Shown here piece after piece: positions 1 through 10,877 of a stretch of 64,000 nt of DNA; position 1 is the stretch's first letter; every line of letters starts with the position of its first letter. This DNA is from Prorocentrum cordatum. Taxonomy: Eukaryota > Sar > Dinophyceae > Prorocentrales > Prorocentraceae. Both the position numbers and the translations under genes were made by a program. The stretch covers positions 42,579 to 106,578 of the forward strand of contig CAUYUJ010018645.1 in the NCBI GenBank assembly GCA_963575745.1. Reading direction: 5' to 3'. Below the pieces are notes generated by a model, which saw nothing but the letters and a program-made list of their open reading frames with translations, had not been told where the DNA came from and searched no databases.

Positions 1-2529
1 AGCGACGTCCTCGCTTGGCAGGCACGCTACGCCGATGCAGTCGTTCATGGGTGCTGCCTCGACCAACTCCACCAAGGCGACATCGTAAGAATATGCCGAG
101 GAGTCATACCAGGGATGCGAATGGTCTTGCTGCACCTGCAGATCCACCTGGGCCGAGTCTGCTGTGGACTTGCTGTGGAGGCCCGCCACGACCTTGAACG
201 CATTGCCCATGCAGTGGGCGGCTGTCATCACCCATTTCTCGGCGATGAGCGCGCCGCCGCAGAAGTGAAAGCCCGAGAGCGTCTGCAGGGAGACCTGCCA
301 CTTCCACTCGCACCGCGTGGCGTCCTGGCCCCCCACGATGCGCTCTCCGCGCGTTTCCCAGGGGGTGTCGTCGGGACCCTTGGCTCCACACACGGGCGCT
401 GGCGTCGGCGGCGGTGCGGGCGTTGGAGGTGGCGCTGGAGCCGTAGGTGGAGCAGGAGCTGGCGGCGCTGGCGTGGCCGCTACACCCTGGCACAGCCTCC
501 AGCCACTGCTGACAACAATGGAGTCGGAGGACCAGAAGATGTCCGCCGTCGGGGTGATCCCGCTCGGGCCGACAGAGCCAGAGTAAGGTAACCCATTGAC
601 CGTGAGCACATCGAAATACAACTCCGTGCTGAAGCTCTCCAACACGATCGGTGCTGCCATCCCCAAGTCGATCTCCAAGGCGCACGCCTCATCATTGCTG
701 TAGTCCTCGGGGTAGTTGGGACTCTGCGCGCACGTGCCGTCCAGCGTGCACGGCCCTGAGATGGCCGCCCACATGTGCTGAGGAGCTGGCGTCGGCGGCG
801 GGGCAGGCGTCGGAGGGGGCACAGGAGTTGGTGAAGGTGCGGACGTCGGTGGCTGCGTCATGCCCATCACTTCGTCGATCCAGTCACGTACGTAGCGAAC
901 CCGAGACCACACGCCAGGGTACTGCTCCATGGCGCACCCGGAGCCCCACGACGTGGCCCCGTGAAGGACGTAAGCATCACCGCCAGAAGCGCACACCAGC
1001 GGGCCCTCCGATGTCCCCTTGGCAGGGCGTCGTGACTTTGCCCCGGCGCTGTTGACGCCCCTGCGCACACCCATGTCATCGGTGATGATCCACTGCCGTA
1101 GGCAGCGCCGAGCAGGCCGAGTTGCTCACGACTTTCCCTGCGCCTCCTGAAGGCAGGTCTGGAGGACCTCCATATAGAGGGTCCGCCCCAGCCAGTGATG
1201 AGCACTCCTCACCGTCATCGACCGTCCTCGCTTTGCGCACGCTACGCCGATGCAGTCGTTCCATGTTTTGCTGCTCGACCACTCCACAAGGCGACATCGT
1301 AAGAAGATGCCGAGAGTCCTACCTGCATGGCGATGGTCTTGCTGCACCATACAGCGTCCACCTGGGCGAGTCTGCTGTGGACTTGCTGTGGAGGCCCGCC
1401 ACGACCTTGAACGCTTGCCCATGCAGTGGGCGGCTGTCATCACCCATTTCTCCGCGATGAGCGCGCCGCCGCCCCCCCAGAAAAAAAAGGGTTGGGGGGG
1501 GGGGGGGGGGAAAAAAAAGTCCCTGAAGCGTCTGCAGGGAGACCTGCCACTTCCACTCGCACCGCGTGGCGTCCTGGCCCCCCACGATGCGCTCTCCGCG
1601 CGTTTCCCAGGGGGTGTCGTCGGGACCCTTGGCTCCACACACGGGCGCTGGCGTCGGCGGCGGGGCGGGCGTTGGAGGTGGCGCTGGAGCCGTAGGGGGC
1701 GCAGGAGCTGGTGGCGCTGGCGTGGCCGCGACACCCTGGCACAGCCTCCAGCCACTGCTGACCGCAGTGGAGTCGGAGGACCAGAAGATGTCCGCCGTCG
1801 GGGTGATCCCGCTCGGGCCGACAGAGCCAGAGTAAGGTAACCCGTTGACCGTGAGCACATCGAAATACAACTCTGTGCTGAAGCTCTCCAACACGATCGG
1901 TGCTGCCATCCCCAAGTCGATCTCCAAGGCGCACGCCTCATCATTGCTGTAGTCCTCGGGGTAGTTGGGACTCTGCGCGCACGTGCCGTCCAGCGTGCAC
2001 GGCCCTGAGATGGCCGCCCACATGTGCTGAGGAGCTGGCGTCGGCGGCGGGGCAGGCGTCGGAGGGGGCACTGGAGTTGGTGAAGGTGCGGACGTCGGTG
2101 GCTGCGTCATGCCCGTCACTTCGTCGATCCAGTCACGTACGTAGCGAACCCGAGACCACACGCCAGGGTACTGCTCCATGGCGCACCCGGAGCCCCACGA
2201 CGTGGCCCCGTGAAGGACGTAAGCAGCACCGCCGGAAGCGCAGACGAGCGGCCCTCCGCTGTCCCCTTGGCAGGCGTCGGTGACTTGCCCGGCGCTGTTG
2301 ACGCCCTGCGCACACACCATGTCATCGGTGATGATCCCACTGCCGTAGGCAGCGCCGCAGTCCGAGTTGCTCACGACTTTCACCTGCGCTTCCTGAAGCA
2401 GGTCAGGGGAGGACCCTCCAGAAGAGAGGGTCCCCCAGCCAGTGATGAAGCACTCCTCACCGTCAGCGACGTCCTCGCTTGGCAGGCACGCGACGCCGCT
2501 GCAGTCGTTTCATGGGTGCTGCCTCGACT
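1..2529 (-). pseudogene. Broken continuation of the trypsin-CUB array, partial at the window edge
   Basis: The same trypsin-linker-CUB modules continue in changing frames. The C-terminal half of trypsin 3 (GDSGGP) and a complete CUB lie at about 2383-1745. Trypsin 4 starts near 1641, is interrupted around 1040-1530, and its CUB lies at about 775-475. Trypsin 5 starts near 380 and runs off the left edge with its TAAHC and DVALVEL intact. Domain sequences between the breaks are almost identical to the intact modules. The breaks are short insertions and deletions concentrated in the stretch that encodes the active-site His to Asp interval. This is either real decay of 3' modules or unresolved consensus error in a long tandem repeat; the sequence alone cannot decide. 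The 3' end of the gene is outside the window. Confidence 0.75.
1470..1518. other. Homopolymer island replacing coding sequence in trypsin module 4
   Basis: Runs of C, A, G and again A replace the segment that in other units encodes SGFHFCGGAL. The replacement is slightly longer than what it replaces and shifts the frame. It looks like a low-quality consensus patch rather than a natural insertion, but it is present in the sequence as given. Confidence 0.7.
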
Positions 2530-5500
2530 TCAACTCCACCAAGGCGAACATCTAAGAAGATGCCGAGGAGTCCATACCAGGGATCGATGGTCTTGAGGCT
2601 GAGAGCACCTGCATCCACCTGTGCCATCTGCTGTGGACTTGCTTTGGAGGCCCGCCACGCCTTGAAACGCATTGCCAATCCTGCAGTGGGCGGCTGTCAT
2701 CACCCATTTCTCGGCGATGACGCGCCGACCGCAGAAGTGAAAGCCCGAGAGCGTCTGCAGGGAGACCTGCCACTTCCACTCGCACCGCGTGGCGTCCTGG
2801 CCCCCCACGATGCGCTCTCCGCGCGTTTCCCAGGGGGTGTCGTCGGGACCCTTGGCTCCACACACGGGCGCTGGCGTCGGCGGCGGTGCGGGCGTTGGAG
2901 GTGGCGCTGGAGCCGTAGGTGGAGCAGGAGCTGGCGGCGCTGGCGTGGCCGCTACACCCTGGCACAGCCTCCAGCCACTGCTGACAACAATGGAGTCGGA
3001 GGACCAGAAGATGTCCGCCGTCGGGGTGATCCCGCTCGGGCCGACAGAGCCAGAGTAAGGTAACCCATTGACCGTGAGCACATCGAAATACAACTCCGTG
3101 CTGAAGCTCTCCAACACGATCGGTGCTGCCATCCCCAAGTCGATCTCCAAGGCGCACGCCTCATCATTGCTGTAGTCCTCGGGGTAGTTGGGACTCTGCG
3201 CGCACGTGCCGTCCAGCGTGCACGGCCCTGAGATGGCCGCCCACATGTGCTGAGGAGCTGGCGTCGGCGGCGGGGCAGGCGTCGGAGGGGGCACTGGAGT
3301 TGGTGAAGGTGCGGACGTCGGTGGCTGCGTCATGCCCATCACTTCGTCGATCCAGTCACGTACGTAGCGAACCCGAGACCACACGCCAGGGTACTGCTCC
3401 ATGGCGCACCCGGAGCCCCACGACGTGGCCCCGTGAAGGACGTAAGCAGCACCGCCGGAAGCGCAGACGAGCGGCCCTCCGCTGTCCCCTTGGCAGGCGT
3501 CGGTGACTTGCCCGGCGCTGTTGACGCCCTGCGCACACACCATGTCATCGGTGATGATCCCACTGCCGTAGGCAGCGCCGCAGTCCGAGTTGCTCACGAC
3601 TTTCACCTGCGCCTCCTGAAGCAGGTCAGGGGAGGACCCTCCAGAAGAGAGGGTCCCCCAGCCAGTGATGAAGCACTCCTCACCGTCAGCGACGTCCTCG
3701 CTTGGCAGGCACGCTACGCCGATGCAGTCGTTCATGGGTGCTGCCTCGACCAACTCCACCAAGGCGACATCGTAAGAAGATGCCGAGGAGTCATACCAGG
3801 GATGCGAATGGTCTTGCTGCACCTGCAGATCCACCTGGGCCGAGTCTGCTGTGGACTTGCTGTGGAGGCCCGCCACGACCTTGAACGCATTGCCCATGCA
3901 GTGGGCGGCTGTCATCACCCATTTCTCGGCGATGAGCGCGCCGCCGCAGAAGTGAAAGCCCGAGAGCGTCTGCAGGGAGACCTGCCACTTCCACTCGCAC
4001 CGCGTGGCGTCCTGGCCCCCCACGATGCGCTCTCCGCGCGTTTCCCAGGGGGTGTCGTCGGGACCCTTGGCTCCACACACGGGCGCTGGCGTCGGCGGCG
4101 GTGCGGGCGTTGGAGGTGGCGCTGGAGCCGTAGGTGGAGCAGGAGCTGGCGGCGCTGGCGTGGCCGCTACACCCTGGCACAGCCTCCAGCCACTGCTGAC
4201 AACAATGGAGTCGGAGGACCAGAAGATGTCCGCCGTCGGGGTGATCCCGCTCGGGCCGACAGAGCCAGAGTAAGGTAACCCATTGACCGTGAGCACATCG
4301 AAATACAACTCCGTGCTGAAGCTCTCCAACACGATCGGTGCTGCCATCCCCAAGTCGATCTCCAAGGCGCACGCCTCATCATTGCTGTAGTCCTCGGGGT
4401 AGTTGGGACTCTGCGCGCACGTGCCGTCCAGCGTGCACGGCCCTGAGATGGCCGCCCACATGTGCTGAGGAGCTGGCGTCGGCGGCGGGGCAGGCGTCGG
4501 AGGGGGCACTGGAGTTGGTGAAGGTGCGGACGTCGGTGGCTGCGTCATGCCCATCACTTCGTCGATCCAGTCACGTACGTAGCGAACCCGAGACCACACG
4601 CCAGGGTACTGCTCCATGGCGCACCCGGAGCCCCACGACGTGGCCCCGTGAAGGACGTAAGCAGCACCGCCGGAAGCGCAGACGAGCGGCCCTCCGCTGT
4701 CCCCTTGGCAGGCGTCGGTGACTTGCCCGGCGCTGTTGACGCCCTGCGCACACACCATGTCATCGGTGATGATCCCACTGCCGTAGGCAGCGCCGCAGTC
4801 CGAGTTGCTCACGACTTTCACCTGCGCCTCCTGAAGCAGGTCAGGGGAGGACCCTCCAGAAGAGAGGGTCCCCCAGCCAGTGATGAAGCACTCCTCACCG
4901 TCAGCGACGTCCTCGCTTGGCAGGCACGCTACGATGAAAGTCCCGACGCCCTGCTGCACCTGCAGATCCAAGTCTGCACACCCGCCACGACCTTGAACGC
5001 ATTGCCCCTCGACCAACTCCACCAAGGCGACATCGTAAGAAGATGCCGAGGAGTCATACCAGGGATGCGAATGGTCCTGCTGCACCTGCAGATCCACCTG
5101 GGCCGAGTCTGCTGTGGACTTGCTGTGGAGGCCCGCCACGACCTTGAACGCATTGCCCATGCAGTGGGCGGCTGTCATCACCCATTTCTCGGCGATGAGC
5201 GCGCCGCCGCAGAAGTGAAAGCCCGAGAGCGTCTGCAGGGAGACCTGCCACTTCCACTCGCACCGCGTGGCGTCCTGGCCCCCCACGATGCGCTCTCCGC
5301 GCGTTTCCCAGGGGGTGTCGTCGGGACCCTTGGCTCCACACGCAGGCGCTGGCGTCGGCGGCGGGGCGGGCGTTGGAGGTGGCGCTGGTTCTGGCAGAGG
5401 CGTCGGCGTAGGTGGCGCATGTGCCAACATATCCACGCACAGCCGCCAGCCGCTATTCTGGACAAACCAATCCGACACCCAAAGAATGCTTGCAGTCGGG

Positions 5501-7275
5501 GTGATGCTGCTGGGGCCACTGGTTCCAGAATAAGCCACGCCATTGACCGTGAGCGTGTCGAAGTACGACTCCGTGTTGAAGCTCTCCACCACGATGGGCG
5601 CCGCCAACTCCGAATAGATCTCCAGGGTGCACGCCTGGTCCGGGTCGTAATTCTGTGGGTAGTTGGGGCTTTCCACGCAAGCGCCGTCCAGCGTGCACTC
5701 GCCGATGATAACCCCCCACATGAGCTCTGGAGCTAGCGTTGGAGGTGGCGCTGGCGGAGGTGGCGGTGCTGGCGTCGGCACGAACCACCCCACGATCGCG
5801 CCGACGGCCTCCAACATCTCCTCGCCTGTAGGAAGAATCTCCGAAGTGGGCGGGGAGAATCCTCCACCAGACCACGAGTCAGGCGGTAGCTCGACGGTGT
5901 ACCCGTATGCTCCTAGCTCGGTGGAGTAGTCTGGCATGACGCCGGATGCAAGGTAGAGTGCGCCGTCGCCGTCGCCCGTGCCGTAGATGTAGCTCCTGCC
6001 GTTGACACCCGCAATGCGGCTCTGCATTTCCAGTCCGATAGCGTCGATCGTTGCTTTATCTGGGTGATCGACGTTCGTGTAGCTCCACGGTCCCAGGATC
6101 ATCTGAGAATATGAATGAATATCCAAGTGGAGGTGCAGGGGGGCTTCTTCAAGCAACGCCTTCAGCGCCTGTGTCTCGGGCTCCGAGTGAGGCGATGGGC
6201 CAACGTAAGTATCCGAGCCTGGCCAGGTGCTTGTTGACTGGCCACCGTTCCAATCTTTGCCCCAATTACGGTTAAGATCAACACCCCGGTATGAAGAACC
6301 GACGAGCGTATTCCTGTTCTTCCGCCACATGGCGTCCACGGTCTGTGAATAGACGAACCCATCGGGATTCGAAACAGGCACTACGACGAGCTCCATGCCA
6401 GCCAGCCAGCTTGGGTCAGTGGCCTTCATAGCGACGCAATGCTCCACCAAATACGTGCCCACCATCGCGGCGAGCCACTCCCGGGCGTGCAGCAGACAAT
6501 TCACAACGATCCTGGGAGATCCTGGCATCCACGCAGCATCGCGGATGCGGACCGCGTGGATGTAGCGGCCCTCGGGGGTCGCCGGGGTGAGCAACTCCAG
6601 CGTCGCAACGCCGCTTGCGTCGGCAACGATTGTCTCCAACCGTTCCAGGATGCCTTCATAATCGCGCCACTGAGTGTAGAACTCATCGCTCCTCGATCGA
6701 GGATCCCAGCGCTGAGGGAATCCGGCGAGTCGCATGAGTTTCCCTGCATCGTGGCTCAACACCCGTGCTGCCCCGTGCGTGAAGTTCTGGACTGCAGAGC
6801 AGACGACGACGCTTTCGGAGCAAGTCCCTTTCAGCCTCGCCTCGTCAACGAAGGCGCACGCTGCTGCCTCCAGCTCTTCGCGCAGCAGCTCCCTCTCTCC
6901 TCGCCCACAGGCCTCGACCGACAGCACGGGGCTCCTGTCATACCTGGCATACGGATCAGCGGAAGGCTCCTGGGCAGGCGGTGCCGCGCCCCGCAGCTGG
7001 CCAGCGGCTGCGGCACTGGCGGTCCCCTGGCAGAATATCCGTATTACCAGCAGGAGCCGCGCAACAACGAAGGAAGCGCACATGGATGCTGCCATCCGGC
7101 GGCGCTCGAGCCACAACAAAGTTGCGCAAGGAGAGGAGGCAGTGAAACAGATGAGCAAAAAAACGAGGAGCAAAACGAGAGGGAGAGCAGGAGGCGGCGG
7201 AGACGGATGAGAGAGAAGTGGCATCGCTTCGTCGCTTCGCAAAGGGCAAACGCACGGCAGTGGATGCACTTGCAC
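2530..7275 (-). CDS. Modular secreted protease: M14 carboxypeptidase, CUB, then trypsin-CUB repeats (1581 aa open frame)
   Basis: One uninterrupted frame. The N-terminus has hydrophobic stretches; Met61 (near 7095) begins a convincing signal peptide and may be the real start. Residues about 190-480 form an M14 metallocarboxypeptidase: HARE zinc motif near residue 262, GVDLNRNWG near 325, third zinc ligand in LDIHSYS near 387, catalytic Glu in TVELPP near 460. A Pro/Ala/Thr linker leads to a CUB-like domain (about 517-612, SPNYPQNY and GWRLC), then S1A trypsin modules starting CGAKGPDD..RIVGG with TAAHC, DVALVEL and GDSGGP, so the catalytic triad is present in modules 1 and 2. Each trypsin is followed by a linker and another CUB. 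The frame is lost inside module 3, after its TAAHC. Family knowledge predicts an extracellular or vacuolar peptidase; the fusion of endo- and exopeptidases is seen directly, its role is inference. No intron is needed over 4.7 kb. Confidence 0.88.
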   Translation of the reverse strand: MQVHPLPCVCPLRSDEAMPLLSHPSPPPPALPLVLLLVFLLICFTASSPCATLLWLERRRMAASMCASFVVARLLLVIRIFCQGTASAAAAGQLRGAAPPAQEPSADPYARYDRSPVLSVEACGRGERELLREELEAAACAFVDEARLKGTCSESVVVCSAVQNFTHGAARVLSHDAGKLMRLAGFPQRWDPRSRSDEFYTQWRDYEGILERLETIVADASGVATLELLTPATPEGRYIHAVRIRDAAWMPGSPRIVVNCLLHAREWLAAMVGTYLVEHCVAMKATDPSWLAGMELVVVPVSNPDGFVYSQTVDAMWRKNRNTLVGSSYRGVDLNRNWGKDWNGGQSTSTWPGSDTYVGPSPHSEPETQALKALLEEAPLHLHLDIHSYSQMILGPWSYTNVDHPDKATIDAIGLEMQSRIAGVNGRSYIYGTGDGDGALYLASGVMPDYSTELGAYGYTVELPPDSWSGGGFSPPTSEILPTGEEMLEAVGAIVGWFVPTPAPPPPPAPPPTLAPELMWGVIIGECTLDGACVESPNYPQNYDPDQACTLEIYSELAAPIVVESFNTESYFDTLTVNGVAYSGTSGPSSITPTASILWVSDWFVQNSGWRLCVDMLAHAPPTPTPLPEPAPPPTPAPPPTPAPACGAKGPDDTPWETRGERIVGGQDATRCEWKWQVSLQTLSGFHFCGGALIAEKWVMTAAHCMGNAFKVVAGLHSKSTADSAQVDLQVQQDHSHPWYDSSASSYDVALVELVEGQCVQGRGGCADLDLQVQQGVGTFIVACLPSEDVADGEECFITGWGTLSSGGSSPDLLQEAQVKVVSNSDCGAAYGSGIITDDMVCAQGVNSAGQVTDACQGDSGGPLVCASGGAAYVLHGATSWGSGCAMEQYPGVWSRVRYVRDWIDEVMGMTQPPTSAPSPTPVPPPTPAPPPTPAPQHMWAAISGPCTLDGTCAQSPNYPEDYSNDEACALEIDLGMAAPIVLESFSTELYFDVLTVNGLPYSGSVGPSGITPTADIFWSSDSIVVSSGWRLCQGVAATPAPPAPAPPTAPAPPPTPAPPPTPAPVCGAKGPDDTPWETRGERIVGGQDATRCEWKWQVSLQTLSGFHFCGGALIAEKWVMTAAHCMGNAFKVVAGLHSKSTADSAQVDLQVQQDHSHPWYDSSASSYDVALVELVEAAPMNDCIGVACLPSEDVADGEECFITGWGTLSSGGSSPDLLQEAQVKVVSNSDCGAAYGSGIITDDMVCAQGVNSAGQVTDACQGDSGGPLVCASGGAAYVLHGATSWGSGCAMEQYPGVWSRVRYVRDWIDEVMGMTQPPTSAPSPTPVPPPTPAPPPTPAPQHMWAAISGPCTLDGTCAQSPNYPEDYSNDEACALEIDLGMAAPIVLESFSTELYFDVLTVNGLPYSGSVGPSGITPTADIFWSSDSIVVSSGWRLCQGVAATPAPPAPAPPTAPAPPPTPAPPPTPAPVCGAKGPDDTPWETRGERIVGGQDATRCEWKWQVSLQTLSGFHFCGRRVIAEKWVMTAAHCRIGNAFQGVAGLQSKSTADGTGGCRCSQPQDHRSLVWTPRHLLRCSPWWS
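4929..5012 (-). other. Patchy internal duplication inside trypsin module 1
   Basis: Compared with module 2, the stretch between DVALVELVE and ACLPSEDVA carries extra residues made from copies of nearby sequence. The pieces ctgctgcacctgcagatcca and cgccacgaccttgaacgcat recur at about 5079 and 5131. The frame stays open, but residues just after the catalytic Asp region are changed, so module 1 may be altered in folding. Confidence 0.65.
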
Positions 7276-7310
7276 ATGAGCTTGATCACCATGTAGATGA
7301 CCGAAGTCAC

Positions 7311-9475
7311 GCTCTATAGGCTCATGACTGATGAATCACAGCATGACAGAAGTTACAGTGAGACCTGCATGGCGCACGCCCATCCAAGGATTCGTGATTG
7401 AGGACTTGGGCTTGCATGTGTAATTGCAAACAAGTTCGCGGGTATCATTCGGCGCGAAAGACCGCACAACACAATGGTTGGAGGAGCTCCGCGTTTCTGG
7501 TCGCTGCGCGCGCGGTGCAATCTGCACTCGCAGAGCGTCGCGGGCACACTGGTCCCAACCCGACCCAGAAAAGGGCGACTACCCAAGCACCACCTGACAC
7601 TGCTGATGGGGGGCGCATGCTGTTCCGCCTGCTCGCAAGCGCAGTGGCAGTCTGTCGCGCAGGCAATCGGGCCGAAAACAGCGCCTCTTTGAGACTTGAC
7701 CGAGTCATTGAAACATACACACCCAAACCTGTGTGCTTTGGATGCTTGGAAGTGAGCGCCAACACCAGTGCAGGGGTTCGCCTCCACCAGTGGGAGATGA
7801 TTCCATATTCTGGTGCTAGTGGTAACCCTCTTGCCATTTAGGATACCCGAGGATGCCTGAATCTTACCACCGTCACCGAAATCGGGACCATCTTCCCCCG
7901 GTGGAGACACACCGCCGATGTTGGTGTTGGTGTCAACCGCCAGACCTCCGATGTTTTCTGGTGTGATAATATCCACAGCGCTTCAAAAGCCGACAATCTC
8001 CCCCTCATCGGAGCGAGCGTGCCCTGACCCCCCTCCCTTGATCTTGCGTTTCGGCGCCCTTGACGGTGCCCAGACAACCCCAAGAAAGTTTCATATCATC
8101 CTACACCAGCTATAAAAACGCACCAGCACTGTCAATGTGTGGCCCTATTGATGCCCCAAAATGCTACAAGAAACCGCAAGATGTCGCAAGAAGCCTCCAG
8201 GAAATGCCATTGAGGCTGCCAACGAGTCCTTTAGATGCGAAGCGTGTAGAGCAACACATGTGAATCAATGATGTTGCCTGCGAGGCTGGTCGGCTTCAGA
8301 TCACCTCGGGCCTCGGGAGGCTGTTCGGCTTCCAGTTGGCTCCAAGGCGCAAAACGGCTCCGATAATGGCACGACGAGCTCGCGCAGGCTCCACGGTCCC
8401 CCCCAAGATGCCTCCAGGAGACGACGGAAGAGGCCTCCAGCGAGGCCCCCAGAAGCGAAACACGTTGAACGACCAGATGGGGAATCAACGCTGCTGCTTC
8501 CGAGGACTTTCGGTTTCAGATCGTGTCGGGAAGAGTTCAGAGAGCGCCCAGAAGCACCCACAACGGCCCAGTACTGGCCCAAGAGACCCAAACTCAGCAC
8601 GATGACACCCCCCAAAAGAGCTCCAAAAGGCTACAAGACGGCCTCACTACTTGCCCAGAATGCCCCAAGATGGTTTAATCTAACCTCTCTTGGGTAACTC
8701 GGTGAAACTACCGCGCCCAAGATGGACCCGAGACCCCCGACGGGCCCTGGATTGGCGTAACGGGCACCCAAGAAGCCCTCCGAGAGCAAGAGGCCCAAGG
8801 GAGCCCGGAGCCCCCCAAGAGGCATCCAAGATGCTTCCAGGAGGGGGGGCGAAAACGAGGGAGGGAAAAAGAGGAGACAGAGGCGGAGGACAAGGAGTGA
8901 GGTGCTCGAGACCCGCGCAAGGTGACACAATGCACTGAGCTGGAACGGGTCTTCAACTCCACCTCCTTCCTGCTGCGCTCCTGCGCTGGTATTGTGGCTG
9001 GATTTTTCCGCAGGCGACTGAATGCATGGGGTATTCCACTCGGGAAGCTCGGGATCATGGAATGGGGCACGCACGTCATCACTCACCGCTTGTTGCACAG
9101 ATGTTTTGCACATGCAGTGACGCTTTCATTGGCGCTGGCACGCTGCGCTGCGCATCCAGATTGCACTGTAGAAGGTCGATTCGATTGTTCGTAAGCTGTA
9201 GATGCAACGCTCTGGTGGTGGGCGAAAGCAACGGGCACTGAATATGGCTCCCTGTGATCTCTATCCTATACTCTTTACTCTCCGCTCTACTCTGTAGGAT
9301 TCCCTTTGTGATCCTACTTTGCGCCCTCTCCTTTACATTTGATCCACAATTGCTCAATATGAATACTGCCCTTCTCTCCCCCCGAAGACCCCTATGACAA
9401 AGCACGCCCCCTTCGCGTATTGTTTGTACACCTAAGATGCCTGCGACTTGGATGTTCGTATGCGCTTTTCCAATC
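7311..9475. other. No gene recognised; weak CCAAGA-type repeat tract
   Basis: Open frames of up to about 200 codons occur on both strands, but none shows a domain, a signal peptide or biased composition that I recognise. From about 8150 to 8860 the plus strand contains scattered CCAAGA, GGCCTCCAG and AGGCCCCC words like those of the large repeat tracts at 38.6, 48.7 and 57.7 kb. From 9240 to 9400 it is pyrimidine-rich. Any promoter of the protease gene would lie just above 7275; I see no recognisable core element. Confidence 0.5.
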
Positions 9476-9745
9476 CGAACGTTTTCGGTTCTTCCCAAAT
9501 GTTGCTCCCGCTGCCACGCTGGCCTCCTTGTGGGGCTTCCGCTCGATTCGAATCGTGCTCCCGCTGCAACGCAAGCCTCATTTCCGCGCTTCCGCTCGAT
9601 CCGAATCGTGCTCCCGCTGCAACGCTGACCTCATTTCCGCGCTTCCGCTCGTTCCGAATCGAGCTCCCGCTGCCGCGAATGCCTCATTTCTGCGCTTCTG
9701 CTCGTTCCGAATCGTGGTCCCGCTGCAGCGCAGGTCTCATTTCCA
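9476..9745. repeat. 54-bp tandem repeat, about 5 copies
   Basis: The core cgctcgatccgaatcgtgct recurs with period 54 near 9540, 9594, 9648 and 9702, with a more divergent copy before them. Each unit continues with cccgctgcaacg and ctcatttccgcgctt. The period is 18 codons, so frames stay open, but no protein family is recognised. Confidence 0.85.
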
Positions 9746-9955
9746 GTGCCATGCCATGGTATGCAATGCAATGCGATGCTATGTTGTGTTCTCCTGTGCG
9801 ATGTCATGCCTTCTGCTTCAATGCTATTGTATTCGGTGCTTGACCTCGCAGTACCACGCCATGCTCTGTCATGCTACGCGTTGATCTTCAACGGCATGCT
9901 ATGTCATGTAATGGTATGACATGACATGCTATGCCATGCGACGACGTCCGATTGT
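9746..9955. repeat. Degenerate ATGCTATG-type simple repeat
   Basis: Overlapping words such as atgccatg, atgcaatgc, atgctatg and catgacatg make up most of the stretch. There is no fixed period. Confidence 0.65.
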
Positions 9956-10820
9956 GCCAATCGAGAGGAGATCTACGCCATGGCATGGGATTGGAGGGAG
10001 GGGTCGGACGTCAGATTGGATACTTGCGCATCTATGCTGTCATCACCCCCTGTCTGCCCTCCATTCTCTATTTAATTCCAACGCCCTCGCAAATATGTCT
10101 CTCTGCACACAATACTCTGTGCCGTACTCGATGCTCTGTCCATTTTCCTATTTGCTGAACGCTCTTTCTACTTGTTATGTGATCTTCCCACTCTCTGCCT
10201 GACTCTCTCTGCGCCGTCTGTGATCCTGGGAACCCAGGACCGGGTCGCACACCTGAATCGGCATTTCCATCGAGGCCAAGGAGAACCTAGGAAACTGCCG
10301 CTCACCGAAATCGGCGGCACACCCTTGCTTTGCCAAAGCCTTACACGATACTAGGTCGGGCCTGCCCCCCTACAGGGTGATTTTGGACGGGAAATAACGA
10401 ATAGTCAAAAGATGTTAAAACAAGATCCGAACATAGTCAGAAAATCGTCCCCTGACTATTTTTGCCTATTTTTGAATATTCCTCCTATAGAGCACAGTAC
10501 TGAGAGCTCAAAGCCCCACCACGGGGGACCTGGCCACCTACCGAAAGATCGGCCCAGCGTGTTTTGTTTGCAAAGTCTCTGCATTCTCACGAGGGTCCGG
10601 AATCTTTGCGCGTCAGGGTGGAGGGCGAGGGAGGGCGAGGACGCAGGGAGGGAGAGGGAGGAGAAAGGAGGAGGACGGGGAGAGGAGAGACAGAGCCATG
10701 TCGCACGTCCTTTTCAGTGACGGCTGCCTGGATTGTTACCTCCTGCCGCCTCCCTCCGCCCTCCTTCCTGCCCACGCTCCCTCCTTGCTCCTCACTCCGC
10801 CCACTTTCCTCCTCCATACT
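9956..10820. other. No gene recognised
   Basis: Mixed sequence with a locally AT-rich patch at about 10380-10500. Short frames on both strands have no recognisable features. The right part (10615-10800) is purine-rich then pyrimidine-rich and grades into the CTC microsatellite. Confidence 0.45.
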
Positions 10821-10825
10821 CCTCC

Positions 10826-10877
10826 ATACTCCTCCTCCTCCTCCTCCTCCTCCTCCTCCTCCTCCTCCTCCTCCTCG
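10826..10877. repeat. (CTC)n microsatellite
   Basis: An uninterrupted run of ctc triplets is followed by a C-rich tract. Together with the GAG run at 11096 it forms a widely spaced inverted pair. Confidence 0.95.

Larger units (their letters stand above)
1..5341 (-). repeat. Tandem coding repeat, 1215-bp unit (405 codons), about 4.4 copies
   Basis: The landmark cgtcagcgacgtcctcgctt occurs at 4899, 3684 and 2461, with a mutated form near 1213 and the window start falling at the same landmark. Spacings are 1215, 1223 and 1248, and 1215 for the last. The clean unit is a multiple of three and encodes one trypsin, two Pro/Ala/Thr linkers and one CUB. Units are nearly identical at DNA level, which points to recent amplification or gene conversion. 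Confidence 0.92.

Noticed and set aside
7353-7976. 207-codon minus frame upstream of the protease gene
   Set aside because: Overlapping frames on both strands are equally long, composition is unremarkable and no domain or signal is recognised.
9476-9745. CRISPR-like array
   Set aside because: Units repeat along their whole 54-bp length with no separate conserved repeat and variable spacer, and the DNA is eukaryotic.
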